Shown here piece after piece: positions 23,897 through 33,855 of a stretch of DNA of 64,000 bases; within the stretch, counting starts at the first letter, position 1, and every line of letters starts with the position of its first letter. The stretch is from Buchnera aphidicola (Brachycaudus tragopogonis). GTDB lineage: Bacteria > Pseudomonadota > Gammaproteobacteria > Enterobacterales > Enterobacteriaceae. The DNA lies in the NCBI RefSeq assembly GCF_964059175.1, contig NZ_OZ060418.1, positions 558,001 through 622,000 on the forward strand, read 5' to 3'. The position numbers were made by a program, and so were the translations under genes. The notes beneath the pieces are model-generated. The model worked only from the letters and a program-made list of their open reading frames with translations, had not been told where the DNA came from and searched no databases.

Positions 23897-24910
23897 ATGA
23901 AGAAAAAATGTATATATATTGCATATACTGGTGGAACTATAGGTATGAAAAGATCAAAATATGGATATATTCCAGTTTCTGGATATCTTCAAAAACAACT
24001 TGTAAAAATGTCTGAATTTCATAATCGAGACATACCATATTTTACTATAAATGAATATCAACCATTAATTGATTCCTCTAATATGACACCAATAGAATGG
24101 CAAGTGATTGCTAACGATATTCAACAAAATTATCATAAATATGATGGTTTTGTTATTCTTCACGGAACAGATACAATGGCATATACAGCTTCTGCTCTAT
24201 CATTTATATTAGAAAATTTAGAAAAGCCAGTAATTATAACAGGTTCTCAAATACCTTTATCAGAAATTCGTTCTGATGGCCGTCAAAATTTATTAAATTC
24301 TCTTTTAATGGCAGCAAATTATCCTATTAATGAGGTCACTTTATTTTTTAATAATAAATTATATAGAGGCAATAGAACGACTAAATCACATGCTGATGGT
24401 TTTGATGCTTTTTCCTCCCCTAATCTGGAACCATTATTAGAAGTAGGGGTAAATGTTCGCTATTTGTATAAAAAAAAAATAAAAAATCATGATAAAAAAT
24501 TTAAAGTTTATCAAATCACACCACAACCTATTAGTATCATTACTATTTATCCAGGAATTTCTAGTAAAATTATTCAAAATTTTTTATCATATCCAGTAAA
24601 AGCATTGATTTTATGTACATACGGAATAGGAAATGCACCTCAAAATAGAGATTTTTTAAAAGAGTTGTATCTAGCATACAAAAAAAATATTATTATGATT
24701 AATTTAACTCAATGTATTTTTGGAAAAGTTAATATGCATGGATATGCAACAGGAAACTCACTTATAAAAGTTGGTGTCATTAGTGGTTTTGATTTGACAA
24801 TTGAGGCAGCTTTAACTAAATTACATTTTTTATTAAGTCAAAATATTTCAAAAGAAAAAATTTGTCTTCAAATGCAAAATAATTTACGAGGCGAGCTTAC
24901 ACCTATTTAA
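23897..24910 (+). CDS. ansA: L-asparaginase I
   Basis: Encodes the 337-residue cytoplasmic type I asparaginase, converting asparagine to aspartate. The two catalytic threonine motifs are visible: YTGGTIGMKRSKYGY near residues 10-24 and LHGTDTMAYTASALSF near residues 90-105. ITGSQIPLSEIRSDGRQN and NLRGELTP at the C-terminus are conserved. It could supply aspartate and ammonium from host asparagine. An in-frame run of ten adenines (24470-24479) lies inside the gene without breaking it. Confidence 0.95.
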   Translation: MKKKCIYIAYTGGTIGMKRSKYGYIPVSGYLQKQLVKMSEFHNRDIPYFTINEYQPLIDSSNMTPIEWQVIANDIQQNYHKYDGFVILHGTDTMAYTASALSFILENLEKPVIITGSQIPLSEIRSDGRQNLLNSLLMAANYPINEVTLFFNNKLYRGNRTTKSHADGFDAFSSPNLEPLLEVGVNVRYLYKKKIKNHDKKFKVYQITPQPISIITIYPGISSKIIQNFLSYPVKALILCTYGIGNAPQNRDFLKELYLAYKKNIIMINLTQCIFGKVNMHGYATGNSLIKVGVISGFDLTIEAALTKLHFLLSQNISKEKICLQMQNNLRGELTPI

Positions 24911-24921
24911 TTTTTTTATAT

Positions 24922-25497
24922 CTAATAAAATGAATGTTTTCCATGTGAATGATCTGTATCATCCAATACTTTTTTTATTTCAGGAAACGTATTTAATATT
25001 TTTTTTTCTACTGTCTCTTTTAAAGTTAATCCAATCATTGAACATCCATTACAACCTCCACTAAATCGTATTTTAGCAACTTTTTTTTCGCTAACTTCGA
25101 TTAATTCAATTTGTCCTCCGTGCATAGATAATTGTGGATTAATTTCTTGATTTAAAAAACACTTAATTTTATCTTCCAATGAAGATGATTTTTTAAAATT
25201 ATTATTTTTAATATATGGTGCTTTTAATGTTAATTGAGAACTTATATTATCAATTAAAATGTCAATTTCTGCATTTTTTAAATATGGAATAATATCTTTA
25301 TTAACATAAATAAAAAATTGATCGTATGTTAATTGAACGTCTTCTTCTTCTACCTCATTTTTTGGACAATATGCTATACCACATTCTGCACTTATTGTAC
25401 CGGGATTAATAACAAATACTCGAATATGAGTACCAGAAGGTTCTTTTAATAAAAGTGATTGAAAATGTTTTTGTGCATTTTTAGAAACAGTAATCAT
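24922..25497 (-). CDS. nfuA: Fe/S biogenesis protein NfuA
   Basis: Encodes the 191-residue Fe-S cluster carrier. An N-terminal A-type-like domain (residues 1-95, degenerate: lacking the usual C-terminal cysteine pair) precedes the Nfu domain with [21 protein letters not shown] and the cluster-binding [15 protein letters not shown] near residues 149-163. The length equals E. coli NfuA. It converges on ansA with only 11 bases between stops. Likely clients here are HemW and MutY. Confidence 0.95.
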   Translation of the reverse strand: MITVSKNAQKHFQSLLLKEPSGTHIRVFVINPGTISAECGIAYCPKNEVEEEDVQLTYDQFFIYVNKDIIPYLKNAEIDILIDNISSQLTLKAPYIKNNNFKKSSSLEDKIKCFLNQEINPQLSMHGGQIELIEVSEKKVAKIRFSGGCNGCSMIGLTLKETVEKKILNTFPEIKKVLDDTDHSHGKHSFY

Positions 25498-25628
25498 TAG
25501 AATTATTTCAATAAAAAATATTTATTTAATAATATTACTAATTTATTTAAAATAAAACAAGATAATTTCAGAAAGATCTAAAATTAATTTTTATAAAAAA
25601 AGTTAAAAATAAAACTATCAAATATATG

Positions 25629-25646
25629 GCCCCATAACATGGGGGC
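25629..25646 (-). terminator. GC-rich hairpin 3' of ssb
   Basis: CCCCAT (25630-25635) and ATGGGG (25639-25644) form a 6-bp hairpin with a 3-base loop, extended by one G-C pair past a bulge. It stands out as one of the few GC-rich spots in any spacer here. On the minus strand it lies 33 bases after the ssb stop and is followed by a T-rich tract, which suits a terminator of ssb. It could alternatively lie in the nfuA leader. Confidence 0.5.
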
Positions 25647-25678
25647 TGTAATAAATAAAATGTTATAAAAAAAATATA

Positions 25679-26194
25679 TTAAAATGGAATTTCATCGTCA
25701 AAATCTAATTCTGAAGAAACATCAACTGATTCTTTTCTAAAATTATTTTTTACTTTATTTTTTTCTAAATCTGTTTTATCTGTTTTTTTACTTTTAACGA
25801 AATTAATATTATTATCATTTGTTGACGATGTCTGTAAATTAGAATTTCGACTACCTAACATTTGCATAGTACCACTAATATTAACAATAATTTCTGTTGT
25901 ATAACGCTCAAGACCATTTTGGTCTTGCCACTTTCTAGTCTGTAATGATCCTTCAATGTAAACTTGAGAACCTTTTCTAAGATATTCGCCTGCAATTTCA
26001 GCTAATTTACCAAATAAGACTATTCTATGCCATTCAGTTTTTTCTTTATTTTCTCCAGTATTTTTATCTTTCCAATTTTCTGAAGTTGCTAACGTCATGT
26101 TTACTACTGCATTACCATTAGGCATATAACGAACTTCAGGATCTTGTCCTAAATGCCCAATCAGAATAACTTTATTAACGCCTCTACTAGCCAT
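25679..26194 (-). CDS. ssb: Single-stranded DNA-binding protein
   Basis: Encodes a 171-residue SSB. The OB fold covers about residues 1-112, beginning [20 protein letters not shown] and including [21 protein letters not shown] low-complexity linker rich in Asn, Ser and Lys follows. The acidic tip DFDDEIPF that recruits repair and replication partners is fully preserved. It lies divergent from dnaB, although the two genes are separate loci in E. coli. Confidence 0.96.
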   Translation of the reverse strand: MASRGVNKVILIGHLGQDPEVRYMPNGNAVVNMTLATSENWKDKNTGENKEKTEWHRIVLFGKLAEIAGEYLRKGSQVYIEGSLQTRKWQDQNGLERYTTEIIVNISGTMQMLGSRNSNLQTSSTNDNNINFVKSKKTDKTDLEKNKVKNNFRKESVDVSSELDFDDEIPF

Positions 26195-26663
26195 AGTAAA
26201 ACTCCACTTCTAAAATATTATATGAAGAAATAATAATATGTTTTATAAGATATTATAATACGTTGTAAATATTTTATTTAGTATGATCTAAACTATAAAA
26301 AATGCTATATTATTTTAAAAAAACGTCATGGTTCAAACCATTAAAAACTCTTGTTCAAAATTTATACTTACTATCAAAATATATAAAATACAATTATATT
26401 TAAAAAAATATAAAAAAACAGATAAAAAATAAACAATTAAAAAAATTATATCCTATTAAATACGATAAAAATAAATTCGAATAATCTATATATGAAATTT
26501 AATCATTAAATACATATGATAATTTTTACTTTCATGTTACAGATAGAAAAAGATAAAAACAATTAAAAAGAACTTAAATAGATTAATCCGTAGATAGTGT
26601 GTTATTGCAATATTACGATATAATTTTATAGAAATTAACTAAATAATGGTATATGCAATAAAT
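26195..26663. other. Divergent ssb/dnaB spacer, no gene seen
   Basis: About 470 bases separate the ssb and dnaB starts. A small palindrome, ATGGTT next to AACCAT (near 26329-26342), is the only structured element I could find. Divergent promoters must be here; a TATAAT occurs at about 26620 on the plus strand, some 45 bases before dnaB, but without a convincing -35 partner. Confidence 0.4.
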
Positions 26664-28043
26664 ATGGCTAAAAATAAATTATATTTAAATCAAATTAACA
26701 GATTAAAGATTCCACCGCATTCTTTAGAAGCAGAACAATCTGTATTAGGCGGTTTAATGCTAGATAATGAACAATGGGATACTGTTTCAGAACATGTTGT
26801 CGCAGACGATTTTTTCAGCAAACCACATCGTTTAATATTTCAAGAAATGCAAAAACTTCTTGACTTGGGATATCCAATCGATTTAATTACTTTATCTGAA
26901 TCTTTAGAACAAAAAGGAAAATTAGAAAGTGTAGGTAGATTTTCTTATTTAGCTGAACTTTCAAAAAACACTCCTAGTACAGCAAATATTACTGCATATG
27001 CCGATATAGTTCGAGAACGCGCAATAGTAAGAGAAATGATATTAGTAGCAAATAAAATAGCAAATGCTGGATATGATACACAAGGTCGAAAAAGTGAAGA
27101 ATTATTAGATTATGCAGAATCAAGCGTATTTAAAATCGCAGAAAAACGCTTTAAAAAAGATTCAGGACCAAAAAATGTTGAACAAATTCTTGATGAAACT
27201 GTGTCTAGTATTGAAAAATTATTTTTATCACCTCACGATGGAGTTACAGGAATTAATACAGGATATCAAGATTTAAATAAAAAAACATCAGGTTTACAAC
27301 CTTCTGAACTAATTATCATTGCTGCAAGACCATCTATGGGAAAAACAACATTTGCAATGAATTTATGTGAAAATGCTGCTATGCTATATGATAAACCAGT
27401 TCTTATTTTTAGTTTAGAAATGCCTGGAGAACAAATTATGATGCGCATGTTAGCATCTTTATCTAGAGTTAATCAAGCACGAATTCGAACTGGACAGTTA
27501 AACGATGAAGATTGGTCACGTATGTCTGGAACAATTAACGTACTTCTTAAAAAAAAGAATATCTATATTGATGATTCTTCAGCATTAACTCCTAACGAAG
27601 TTCGTTCTAGAGCCCGTCGTATTTATCGTGAAAATAATGGATTAACTTTAATTATGGTAGATTATTTACAACTAATGCGAGTACCATCTCTTTCTGATAA
27701 CAGAACTCTAGAAATTGCAGAAATATCCAGAACACTAAAAGCCTTAGCAAAAGAACTACAAGTTCCAGTTATAGCACTTTCGCAACTTAATCGATCTTTA
27801 GAACAAAGATCTGATAAAAGACCAGTAAATTCAGATTTACGTGAATCAGGCTCTTTAGAACAAGATGCAGATTTAATAATGTTCATATACCGTGACGAAA
27901 TTTACCATGAAAATAGCGATTTTAAAGGAATAGCAGAAATTATAATAGGAAAACAAAGAAATGGTCCTATTGGAACTGTATGCTTAACTTTTAATGGACA
28001 CTGGTCTAGATTTGATAATTATTCTGGTCATAAATATGATTAA
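26664..28043 (+). CDS. dnaB: Replicative DNA helicase
   Basis: Encodes a 459-residue hexameric helicase that drives the replication fork. The N-terminal domain has IPPHSLEAEQSVLGGLMLDN and the RecA-like domain has Walker A ARPSMGKTTFAMNL near residues 220-235. Walker B is LIMVDYLQLMRVP, and NSDLRESGSLEQDADLIMF carries the arginine-finger region. The start is taken as MAKNKLYL; an ATG 18 bases upstream is in frame and also possible. A strong hairpin directly follows the stop. Confidence 0.95.
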   Translation: MAKNKLYLNQINRLKIPPHSLEAEQSVLGGLMLDNEQWDTVSEHVVADDFFSKPHRLIFQEMQKLLDLGYPIDLITLSESLEQKGKLESVGRFSYLAELSKNTPSTANITAYADIVRERAIVREMILVANKIANAGYDTQGRKSEELLDYAESSVFKIAEKRFKKDSGPKNVEQILDETVSSIEKLFLSPHDGVTGINTGYQDLNKKTSGLQPSELIIIAARPSMGKTTFAMNLCENAAMLYDKPVLIFSLEMPGEQIMMRMLASLSRVNQARIRTGQLNDEDWSRMSGTINVLLKKKNIYIDDSSALTPNEVRSRARRIYRENNGLTLIMVDYLQLMRVPSLSDNRTLEIAEISRTLKALAKELQVPVIALSQLNRSLEQRSDKRPVNSDLRESGSLEQDADLIMFIYRDEIYHENSDFKGIAEIIIGKQRNGPIGTVCLTFNGHWSRFDNYSGHKYD

Positions 28044-28045
28044 AT

Positions 28046-28072
28046 ATTAAAAACATCTGTAGTGTTTTTAAT
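28046..28072 (+). terminator. Intrinsic terminator of dnaB
   Basis: A perfect 10-bp stem, ATTAAAAACA with TGTTTTTAAT, closes a 7-base loop just two bases after the dnaB stop. A T-rich tract follows shortly after. Position and symmetry make it the likely end of the dnaB transcript. Confidence 0.6.
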
Positions 28073-28355
28073 CAACATTTTTATATTTCAGTTATTTAAA
28101 AAAAAATATAAATTATAATGATTAAAAAATATTTTTTTAATTATTTAATAATAAAAAAAATTGATTTTTTTTAAATAAATCCTTTAAATTTTATAAAACT
28201 ACTGTTTATTAAAATAAGTTCATTAATATATTTTTAAAAAAATAAAAAAGTAATTAAAATAATATTATTTTAATATTAAATATATGACTACTTTAAATAA
28301 AATAAGAAACATCATCGCGTTATAAAAAAATTGTTCAATTAACAAGACTAAATAT
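28073..28355. other. Spacer before gshB, nothing identified
   Basis: Beyond the dnaB terminator, about 280 bases of nearly pure A and T lead to gshB. I see no reading frame or stable hairpin. The gshB promoter is expected here but cannot be assigned by eye. Confidence 0.4.
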
Positions 28356-29315
28356 ATGCATAATAAAAAAAGAATAAAAATTGGAATATTAATGGATTCT
28401 ATTGAATCTATTAATATTAATAAAGATTCAAGCTTTGCAATTTTGTTAGAAGCACAAAAAAGAAATCATATAATTTATTATATGGAAATGAATGATCTTT
28501 ATTTAAAGAAAGGAGATGCATATGCACGAACTCGTTTAATTAAATTAAAAAAAAATATAAAAGAATGGTATAACATTATTGAGGAAAAAAATGTTTTATT
28601 AAGTCAATTAGATGTAATTTTAATGCGCAAAGATCCTCCGTTTAATATCGAATTTATTTATGCAACATATATTTTAGAGCGAGCAGAAAACACCGGAGTA
28701 TTGGTTATCAATAAACCTCAAAGCTTAAGAGACTGTAATGAAAAAATGTTTATATCATGGTTTCCTGAGCTAACTGTAAATACTTTAGTAACAAGAAATT
28801 TTTTAAAAATACGCAAATTTTGGGAAACATATCAAGACATTATAATAAAACCATTAGATGGAATGGGGGGTACTAGTGTTTTTCGTATTAAAAGAAACGA
28901 TCCTAATTTTTCAGTAATTATCGAAACAATAACAGATTATGAAAAAAAATATTGCATGGTTCAGACTTATTTACCTGATATTAAAAATGGTGACAAAAGA
29001 ATTTTAGTTGTAAATGGTAAAGCTATACCTTGGTGTTTAGCTAGAATTCCAGCAATTGGAGAAACAAGAGCTAACTTAGCTGCTGGAGGAAAAGGTAAAG
29101 TACAACCGCTTAGTCCAACAGATTGGAAAATCGTAAATCATTTATCTCCTATTTTAAAGAAAAAAGGATTGATTTTTGTCGGATTAGATATAATAGGAGA
29201 TAAATTAACAGAAATAAATGTTACAAGTCCAACATGTATTTGTGAAATTGAAGCACAAAAAAAAATTTCTATTACAAGTTTATTATTGGATTATATTGAG
29301 AGAAAAATATTATAG
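28356..29315 (+). CDS. gshB: Glutathione synthetase
   Basis: Encodes a 319-residue ATP-grasp ligase joining gamma-glutamylcysteine and glycine. IKIGILMDSIESININKDSSFA begins the protein. DVILMRKDPPFNIEFIYATYILE, IIIKPLDGMGGTSVFRIKR and RIPAIGETRANLAAGGKGK are family blocks. The magnesium and glycine site GLDIIGDKLTEINVTSPTC is intact. The start (MHNKKRIKIG) is four residues longer than E. coli. It is followed closely by ruvX, as in E. coli where yqgE lies between. Confidence 0.95.
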   Translation: MHNKKRIKIGILMDSIESININKDSSFAILLEAQKRNHIIYYMEMNDLYLKKGDAYARTRLIKLKKNIKEWYNIIEEKNVLLSQLDVILMRKDPPFNIEFIYATYILERAENTGVLVINKPQSLRDCNEKMFISWFPELTVNTLVTRNFLKIRKFWETYQDIIIKPLDGMGGTSVFRIKRNDPNFSVIIETITDYEKKYCMVQTYLPDIKNGDKRILVVNGKAIPWCLARIPAIGETRANLAAGGKGKVQPLSPTDWKIVNHLSPILKKKGLIFVGLDIIGDKLTEINVTSPTCICEIEAQKKISITSLLLDYIERKIL

Positions 29316-29325
29316 AGATGATACA

Positions 29326-29751
29326 ATGATAGTTATAGCATTTGATTATGGAATAAAAAATATTGGAGTAGCTGTTGGAGAAAACATAACAAGAAAGGGA
29401 AGACCTCTCAATATTTTAAAAACAAATGGTGGAAAACCAAATTGGAATGGCGTCAAAAATTTATTAAAATGTTGGGAACCTAAAATTATAATTGTTGGAC
29501 TTCCATTGAATATAGATGGTACAAAACAAAACACAACAAAACAATCAGAAAAATTTGCTTACTTATTAAAATGTAAATTTAATATTTTAGTAACAATGCA
29601 TGATGAACGTTTAACTACTGTGGAAGCTAAATCAATAATGTTTAATCAAGGTGGTTTCAAAGCACTATTAAAAAAAGAAAAAATTCATTCATTAGCTGCG
29701 GTAATTATACTAGAAAGTTGGTTAAGTCAAAATCTACTTAATATTCATTAA
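29326..29751 (+). CDS. ruvX: Holliday junction resolvase-like protein RuvX/YqgF
   Basis: Encodes a 141-residue RNase H-fold protein; the E. coli homologue is linked to 16S rRNA 5'-end processing. The start is set at MIVIAFDYGIKNIGVAVG, 10 bases after gshB; the open frame extends further upstream into gshB but lacks homology there. The catalytic aspartate sits in AFDYG, and the second acidic pair in HDERLTTVEA near residue 100. GLPLNIDGT is conserved. Confidence 0.92.
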   Translation: MIVIAFDYGIKNIGVAVGENITRKGRPLNILKTNGGKPNWNGVKNLLKCWEPKIIIVGLPLNIDGTKQNTTKQSEKFAYLLKCKFNILVTMHDERLTTVEAKSIMFNQGGFKALLKKEKIHSLAAVIILESWLSQNLLNIH

Positions 29752-29777
29752 AATTAATAAAATAAAAAAGAAAAAAA

Positions 29778-30469
29778 ATGAAAGATATTTATTTAAAATT
29801 TATTTTAATAAAAAAAAAATACAAAATATTATTGAAGAAAACAATCTTCCTTTAAAAAATATTAGAATCATAGCAGTAACTAAAAATCAAAATATTAATG
29901 TGATTAAAGAAGCAATATCAATAGGAATTAAAGAATTTGGAGAAAATTACATACAAGAAAGCATTATAAAAATACAAAAATTAAAAAATTATAAGAATAT
30001 TACTTGGCATTTTATTGGTAAAATACAATCTAAAAAAACTAAATTAATTGCCCAAAACTTTCATTGGTGTCAAACAATTGATCGCAAAAAAATAGCAATT
30101 TTATTAAATAAACATAGACCTAAAAATTTACCTCGACTGAATGTATTAATACAAATTAATAGTTCTCAAGAAAAAAATAAAAATGGAGTATGTATAAAAG
30201 ATTATAAACAATTAGCAGAAGAAATTTATTTAATGCCTCATCTTAATTTAAGAGGAATTATGGCAATGCCTTCAATTAATAATGATCCTATCATAAATAA
30301 AGTAGAATATAAGAAAATAAAAATTGCTTTTCAAGAACTAAAAAAACAATATATATCAGTAGATACTTTATCATTAGGAACTAGTTTTGATATAAAACAA
30401 TCGTTACTTTCTACTAGTAATATGATAAGAATTGGACGCTGTATTTTTAATAAAGAAAAATCATTCTAA
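29778..30469 (+). pseudogene. yggS: PLP homeostasis protein YggS, split by a poly-A frameshift
   Basis: Two frames together give YggS/PLPBP, a TIM-barrel PLP-binding protein involved in vitamin B6 balance. Frame one starts at ATG 29778 (MKDIYLKFILIKKK) and soon stops. Frame two carries the rest: IIAVTKNQN with the PLP lysine, FGENYIQE, WHFIGKIQSKK, and C-terminal SLGTSFDIKQSLLSTSNMIR. They meet at a run of ten A (29810-29819). One added A gives a 230-residue protein against 234 in E. coli. A GTG start at 29900 would lose the PLP lysine. Either a slippage-rescued gene or a recent pseudogene. Confidence 0.85.
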
Positions 30470-30498
30470 TCTATATTAACTTTTAAAAAAATATTATT

Positions 30499-31629
30499 AT
30501 GTGTAAATTGCCGCCTATTAGTCTATATATCCATATTCCTTGGTGCTCAAAAAAATGTGGATACTGTGATTTTAATTCATATGTAAGCAAAGAAATTATT
30601 CCTGAAAAAAAATATATTGAACATTTATTAAAAGATTTTGAAAAAGATTTACTTTTAATTTCAAAAAGAGAAATTAATACTATTTTTATTGGTGGTGGGA
30701 CACCTAGTTTATTAAAAAGTTCATCTATAAACAAATTAATTATTGGAATTAAAGAAAGAGCATCAATTTCTCATACTGCAGAAATCAGCATCGAAGCCAA
30801 TCCTAAAACAATGGAATATAAACGTTTTATCGATTATAAAAATTCTGGTATTAATCGTTTCTCTTTAGGTATTCAAACATTTAATTCACATTTATTAAAA
30901 AAAATAGAACGAACATATGATTCAAAAGAAGCAATAGATGCAATCAAAGAAACTAAAAAAATTATTGATAATATTAATTTAGATCTAATGTATGGTTTAC
31001 CTGGTCAACGACTAGAAGATGCATTATTAGATTTAAAAAATACCATTCAACATAATCCATCGCATATATCATGGTATCAACTTGGCATCGAACCTAATAC
31101 CGTATTTTATTCTAAAAAAATTCAACTTCCTCATGAAGATTTAATCTTTAAAATGTTAGTACAAGGAGAAAAATTATTAAAACAATCAGGATATCAAAGA
31201 TACGAAATATCTTCATATTCAAAACCAAATTATCAATGTCAGCATAATTTGAATTATTGGAATTTTGGCGATTATATAGGAATAGGTTGCGGTGCTCACG
31301 GTAAAATTACTCAAAAAAATGGAAAAATGTTCAGAACAGTTAAAAACAAAAATATTAATGATTTTTTAGATGGAAATTATCTTAATTCTATAAATCAAGT
31401 TCTTAAAAAAGATCAAATTTTTGAATATTTTATGAATGTTTTTAGATTATATCAACCAGTTTTTAAAAAACATTTTAGAGAAAAAATAAATATAAATGAA
31501 ATGATTATTGAAAAAAAAATTGCAATAGCCATAAAAAAAGGATTTTTAATTAACAAAATGAATTACTGGAATACAACAAAAAAAGGAAAATTTTTTTTAA
31601 ATTATTTATTAGAAATTTTCTTAGACTAA
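30499..31629 (+). CDS. hemW: Radical SAM heme chaperone HemW
   Basis: Encodes a 376-residue HemW, formerly annotated as an oxygen-independent coproporphyrinogen oxidase-like protein. The 4Fe-4S motif CxxxCxxC is Cys16, Cys20 and Cys23 in IPWCSKKCGYCDFNS. FIGGGTPSLL, NLDLMYGLPGQRLEDAL and YEISSYSKPNYQCQHNLNYW follow the E. coli homologue closely. Family knowledge says HemW inserts heme into respiratory proteins. It converges on trmB with 10 bases between stops. Confidence 0.93.
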   Translation: MCKLPPISLYIHIPWCSKKCGYCDFNSYVSKEIIPEKKYIEHLLKDFEKDLLLISKREINTIFIGGGTPSLLKSSSINKLIIGIKERASISHTAEISIEANPKTMEYKRFIDYKNSGINRFSLGIQTFNSHLLKKIERTYDSKEAIDAIKETKKIIDNINLDLMYGLPGQRLEDALLDLKNTIQHNPSHISWYQLGIEPNTVFYSKKIQLPHEDLIFKMLVQGEKLLKQSGYQRYEISSYSKPNYQCQHNLNYWNFGDYIGIGCGAHGKITQKNGKMFRTVKNKNINDFLDGNYLNSINQVLKKDQIFEYFMNVFRLYQPVFKKHFREKININEMIIEKKIAIAIKKGFLINKMNYWNTTKKGKFFLNYLLEIFLD

Positions 31630-31639
31630 AGACAATCTC

Positions 31640-32359
31640 TTAGTATTGTAACTGAAACATTAAATCAAAAATCTTATTACCTTGATCGCATCCTCTTCTT
31701 TCAAACTTAGTTATTATACGTGAAACAGGTCGTACGATAAAATTGTTTTGTTTTGATAAATTAATATAATTTGTAATATTTTTTATTTTTTCTAATATGT
31801 AAAAAGCATAATCTTCTGAATCAGTAGCAATATGTAATCTACCGCCAATAATCAATTTTTTAGATAAAGACCTTAAAAAATTGCTTTGTAATAGTCTTCT
31901 TTTATGATGACGTTTTTTTTTCCAAGGATCTGGAAAAAAAATTTGGACTGTTGATAAAGTTCGATTCATAATCATATTATCGATAACTTCAACCACATCA
32001 TAATAAATAATTCTTAAATTTTTAATTTTAGAAATATAAGCAAAATTTAAACAAGATCCTATTCCTGATTTATATACTTCTATCCCCAAAAAATTTTTAT
32101 TAGGAAAATTTTTTGCAGTTTGAACTAAAGACTCTCCTGAACCAAAACCAATCTCCAATACAATCGGAGCTGAACAATTGAAAATAGACAAAAAATTTAA
32201 TTCCTTTAATTGAAAATCAATTCCAATAAAAGACCAATATTTTTCAATTGATTTCATTTGACATTTAGTAATACGACCTTTACGACAAACAAAACTACGA
32301 ATTTGACGTAAAAAAGTACCATTTTGATCATATTGAGGTGTTATAATATTATTTTTCAT
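31640..32359 (-). CDS. trmB: tRNA (guanine-N7)-methyltransferase
   Basis: Encodes a 239-residue SAM-dependent methyltransferase forming m7G46 in tRNA. The SAM-binding VLEIGFGSGESLVQTA is near residues 65-80. The active-site VQIFFPDPWKKKRHHKRRL is the strongest signature, and IATDSEDYAFY follows. The length is the same as E. coli. It is divergent from mutY. Confidence 0.95.
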   Translation of the reverse strand: MKNNIITPQYDQNGTFLRQIRSFVCRKGRITKCQMKSIEKYWSFIGIDFQLKELNFLSIFNCSAPIVLEIGFGSGESLVQTAKNFPNKNFLGIEVYKSGIGSCLNFAYISKIKNLRIIYYDVVEVIDNMIMNRTLSTVQIFFPDPWKKKRHHKRRLLQSNFLRSLSKKLIIGGRLHIATDSEDYAFYILEKIKNITNYINLSKQNNFIVRPVSRIITKFERRGCDQGNKIFDLMFQLQY

Positions 32360-32479
32360 ATCTAATTACTGTTTTTATTTTAATTAAATTAATTTTTATT
32401 TAATTATACTAGAAAAGTATTAATATTTTATTTTTTTTAAGCTTAACTGTAAATTTTTACAAAAAATGGTTTTATTATA

Positions 32480-33526
32480 ATGACAATATACTCTTTTTCA
32501 CAATTAGTTATAAACTGGTACCATGAAAACGGTAGAAAAAATTTACCATGGCAAAAAAATAAAACATTATATATTGTCTGGATATCTGAAATCATGTTAC
32601 AACAAACTACAGTAAAATCTGTTATTCCATATTTTAAAAAATTTATATCAACTTTTCCAAATATAAAATCTCTCAATAATAGCACATTAGATGAAGTTTT
32701 ATATTTATGGAGTGGTCTTGGATATTATAGTAGAGCTAGAAATATTTACAAATCAGCTCAAATTATTACTAATAAATATGAAGGAATTTTTCCTAGTAAT
32801 TTTTCAGATGTTATCAAACTACCAGGAATAGGGAGATCTACAGCAGGAGCAATTTTATCATTATCATTAAATTTTTTTTACCCTATCTTAGATGGTAATG
32901 TAAAAAGAGTTTTAATTCGATATTATGGCATAACAGGATCTGTAAAAGATAAAAAAATAGAAAAAAAGTTATGGTCTATAATAGAAACGATCGCACCAGT
33001 ACATAATACCGGAACATTTAATCAGGCGATGATGGATATAGGTGCATTAATTTGTCTTCATAAAAATCCAAAATGTGGTATTTGTCCATTAAGTAAAAGA
33101 TGTATTGCAAAAATAAAAGAACAATGGGAACATTATCCTTTAAAAAATACTAAAAAAATATTTACTATAAAAACATCTTGGTTTATTTTAATAAAATTTA
33201 ACGATACATTTTGGATGGAAAAAAACACAAAAAAAGAAATTTGGAAAAATTTATTTTGTTTTCCAAATTTTGATACTAAAGAAATTGCACTAAATTGGTT
33301 AAAAGAAAATAAAATTAATACAAATAAATATGAAAAAATGACACCTTTTTTTCATAAATTCAGTCATTTTATTTTATATATTTATCCTATTTTAATTCAA
33401 TTATCTTCTTTAAAATTTTATAAAAAAAATAAGATTGGCCTTTGGTATAATGTAAAAAAACCTCAACGTATAGGTTTACCGAAACCTGTGCAAACAATAC
33501 TACACAATCTTATGAAAAATATTTAA
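32480..33526 (+). CDS. mutY: A/G-specific adenine glycosylase
   Basis: Encodes a 348-residue base-excision glycosylase removing A opposite 8-oxoG. The helix-hairpin-helix and catalytic aspartate are in KLPGIGRSTAGAILSL and YPILDGNVKRVLIRYYG. The 4Fe-4S cluster cysteines are in LICLHKNPKCGICPLSKRC. The C-terminal domain that recognises oxidised G is present but diverged. Its length matches E. coli (350). yggX follows 21 bases later, as in E. coli. Confidence 0.94.
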   Translation: MTIYSFSQLVINWYHENGRKNLPWQKNKTLYIVWISEIMLQQTTVKSVIPYFKKFISTFPNIKSLNNSTLDEVLYLWSGLGYYSRARNIYKSAQIITNKYEGIFPSNFSDVIKLPGIGRSTAGAILSLSLNFFYPILDGNVKRVLIRYYGITGSVKDKKIEKKLWSIIETIAPVHNTGTFNQAMMDIGALICLHKNPKCGICPLSKRCIAKIKEQWEHYPLKNTKKIFTIKTSWFILIKFNDTFWMEKNTKKEIWKNLFCFPNFDTKEIALNWLKENKINTNKYEKMTPFFHKFSHFILYIYPILIQLSSLKFYKKNKIGLWYNVKKPQRIGLPKPVQTILHNLMKNI

Positions 33527-33547
33527 AAAAAGGAATATAAAAAAATC

Positions 33548-33781
33548 ATGTGTCGTATAATTTTTTGTACATTTCTAAAAGAAAAATCTGAAGGTCAAGA
33601 TTTTCAAGTTTACCCAGGAACATTAGGAAAAAAAATATATAATGAAATTTCTAAAAAAGCATGGGAAAAATGGATAGTTCAACAAACAATTTTAATAAAT
33701 GAAAACAAACTGAATATGTTTAACTTAGAAGATCGTAAAAAAATAGAAAAACATATGACGCTGTTTTTATTTAAGAAATAA
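33548..33781 (+). CDS. yggX: Fe(2+)-trafficking protein YggX
   Basis: Encodes a 77-residue YggX, tied in E. coli and Salmonella to iron availability and protection of Fe-S clusters from oxidation. [37 protein letters not shown] and MLINEKKLNM-like [11 protein letters not shown] are conserved. It ends about 14 residues earlier than the 91-residue E. coli protein. Coupling to mutY, a 4Fe-4S enzyme, is preserved. Confidence 0.92.
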   Translation: MCRIIFCTFLKEKSEGQDFQVYPGTLGKKIYNEISKKAWEKWIVQQTILINENKLNMFNLEDRKKIEKHMTLFLFKK

Positions 33782-33855
33782 ATTTATACTGTATAAAATG
33801 ATTATTTTTTTATATTTTATATAAAACTCTTCATCTATTAAAAAAATAAAAAAAA

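Noticed and set aside
29900..30469. yggS as an intact shorter gene starting at GTG 29900
   Set aside because: It would lack the PLP-binding lysine and the first strand, and an open frame with homology continues upstream to the A10 tract.
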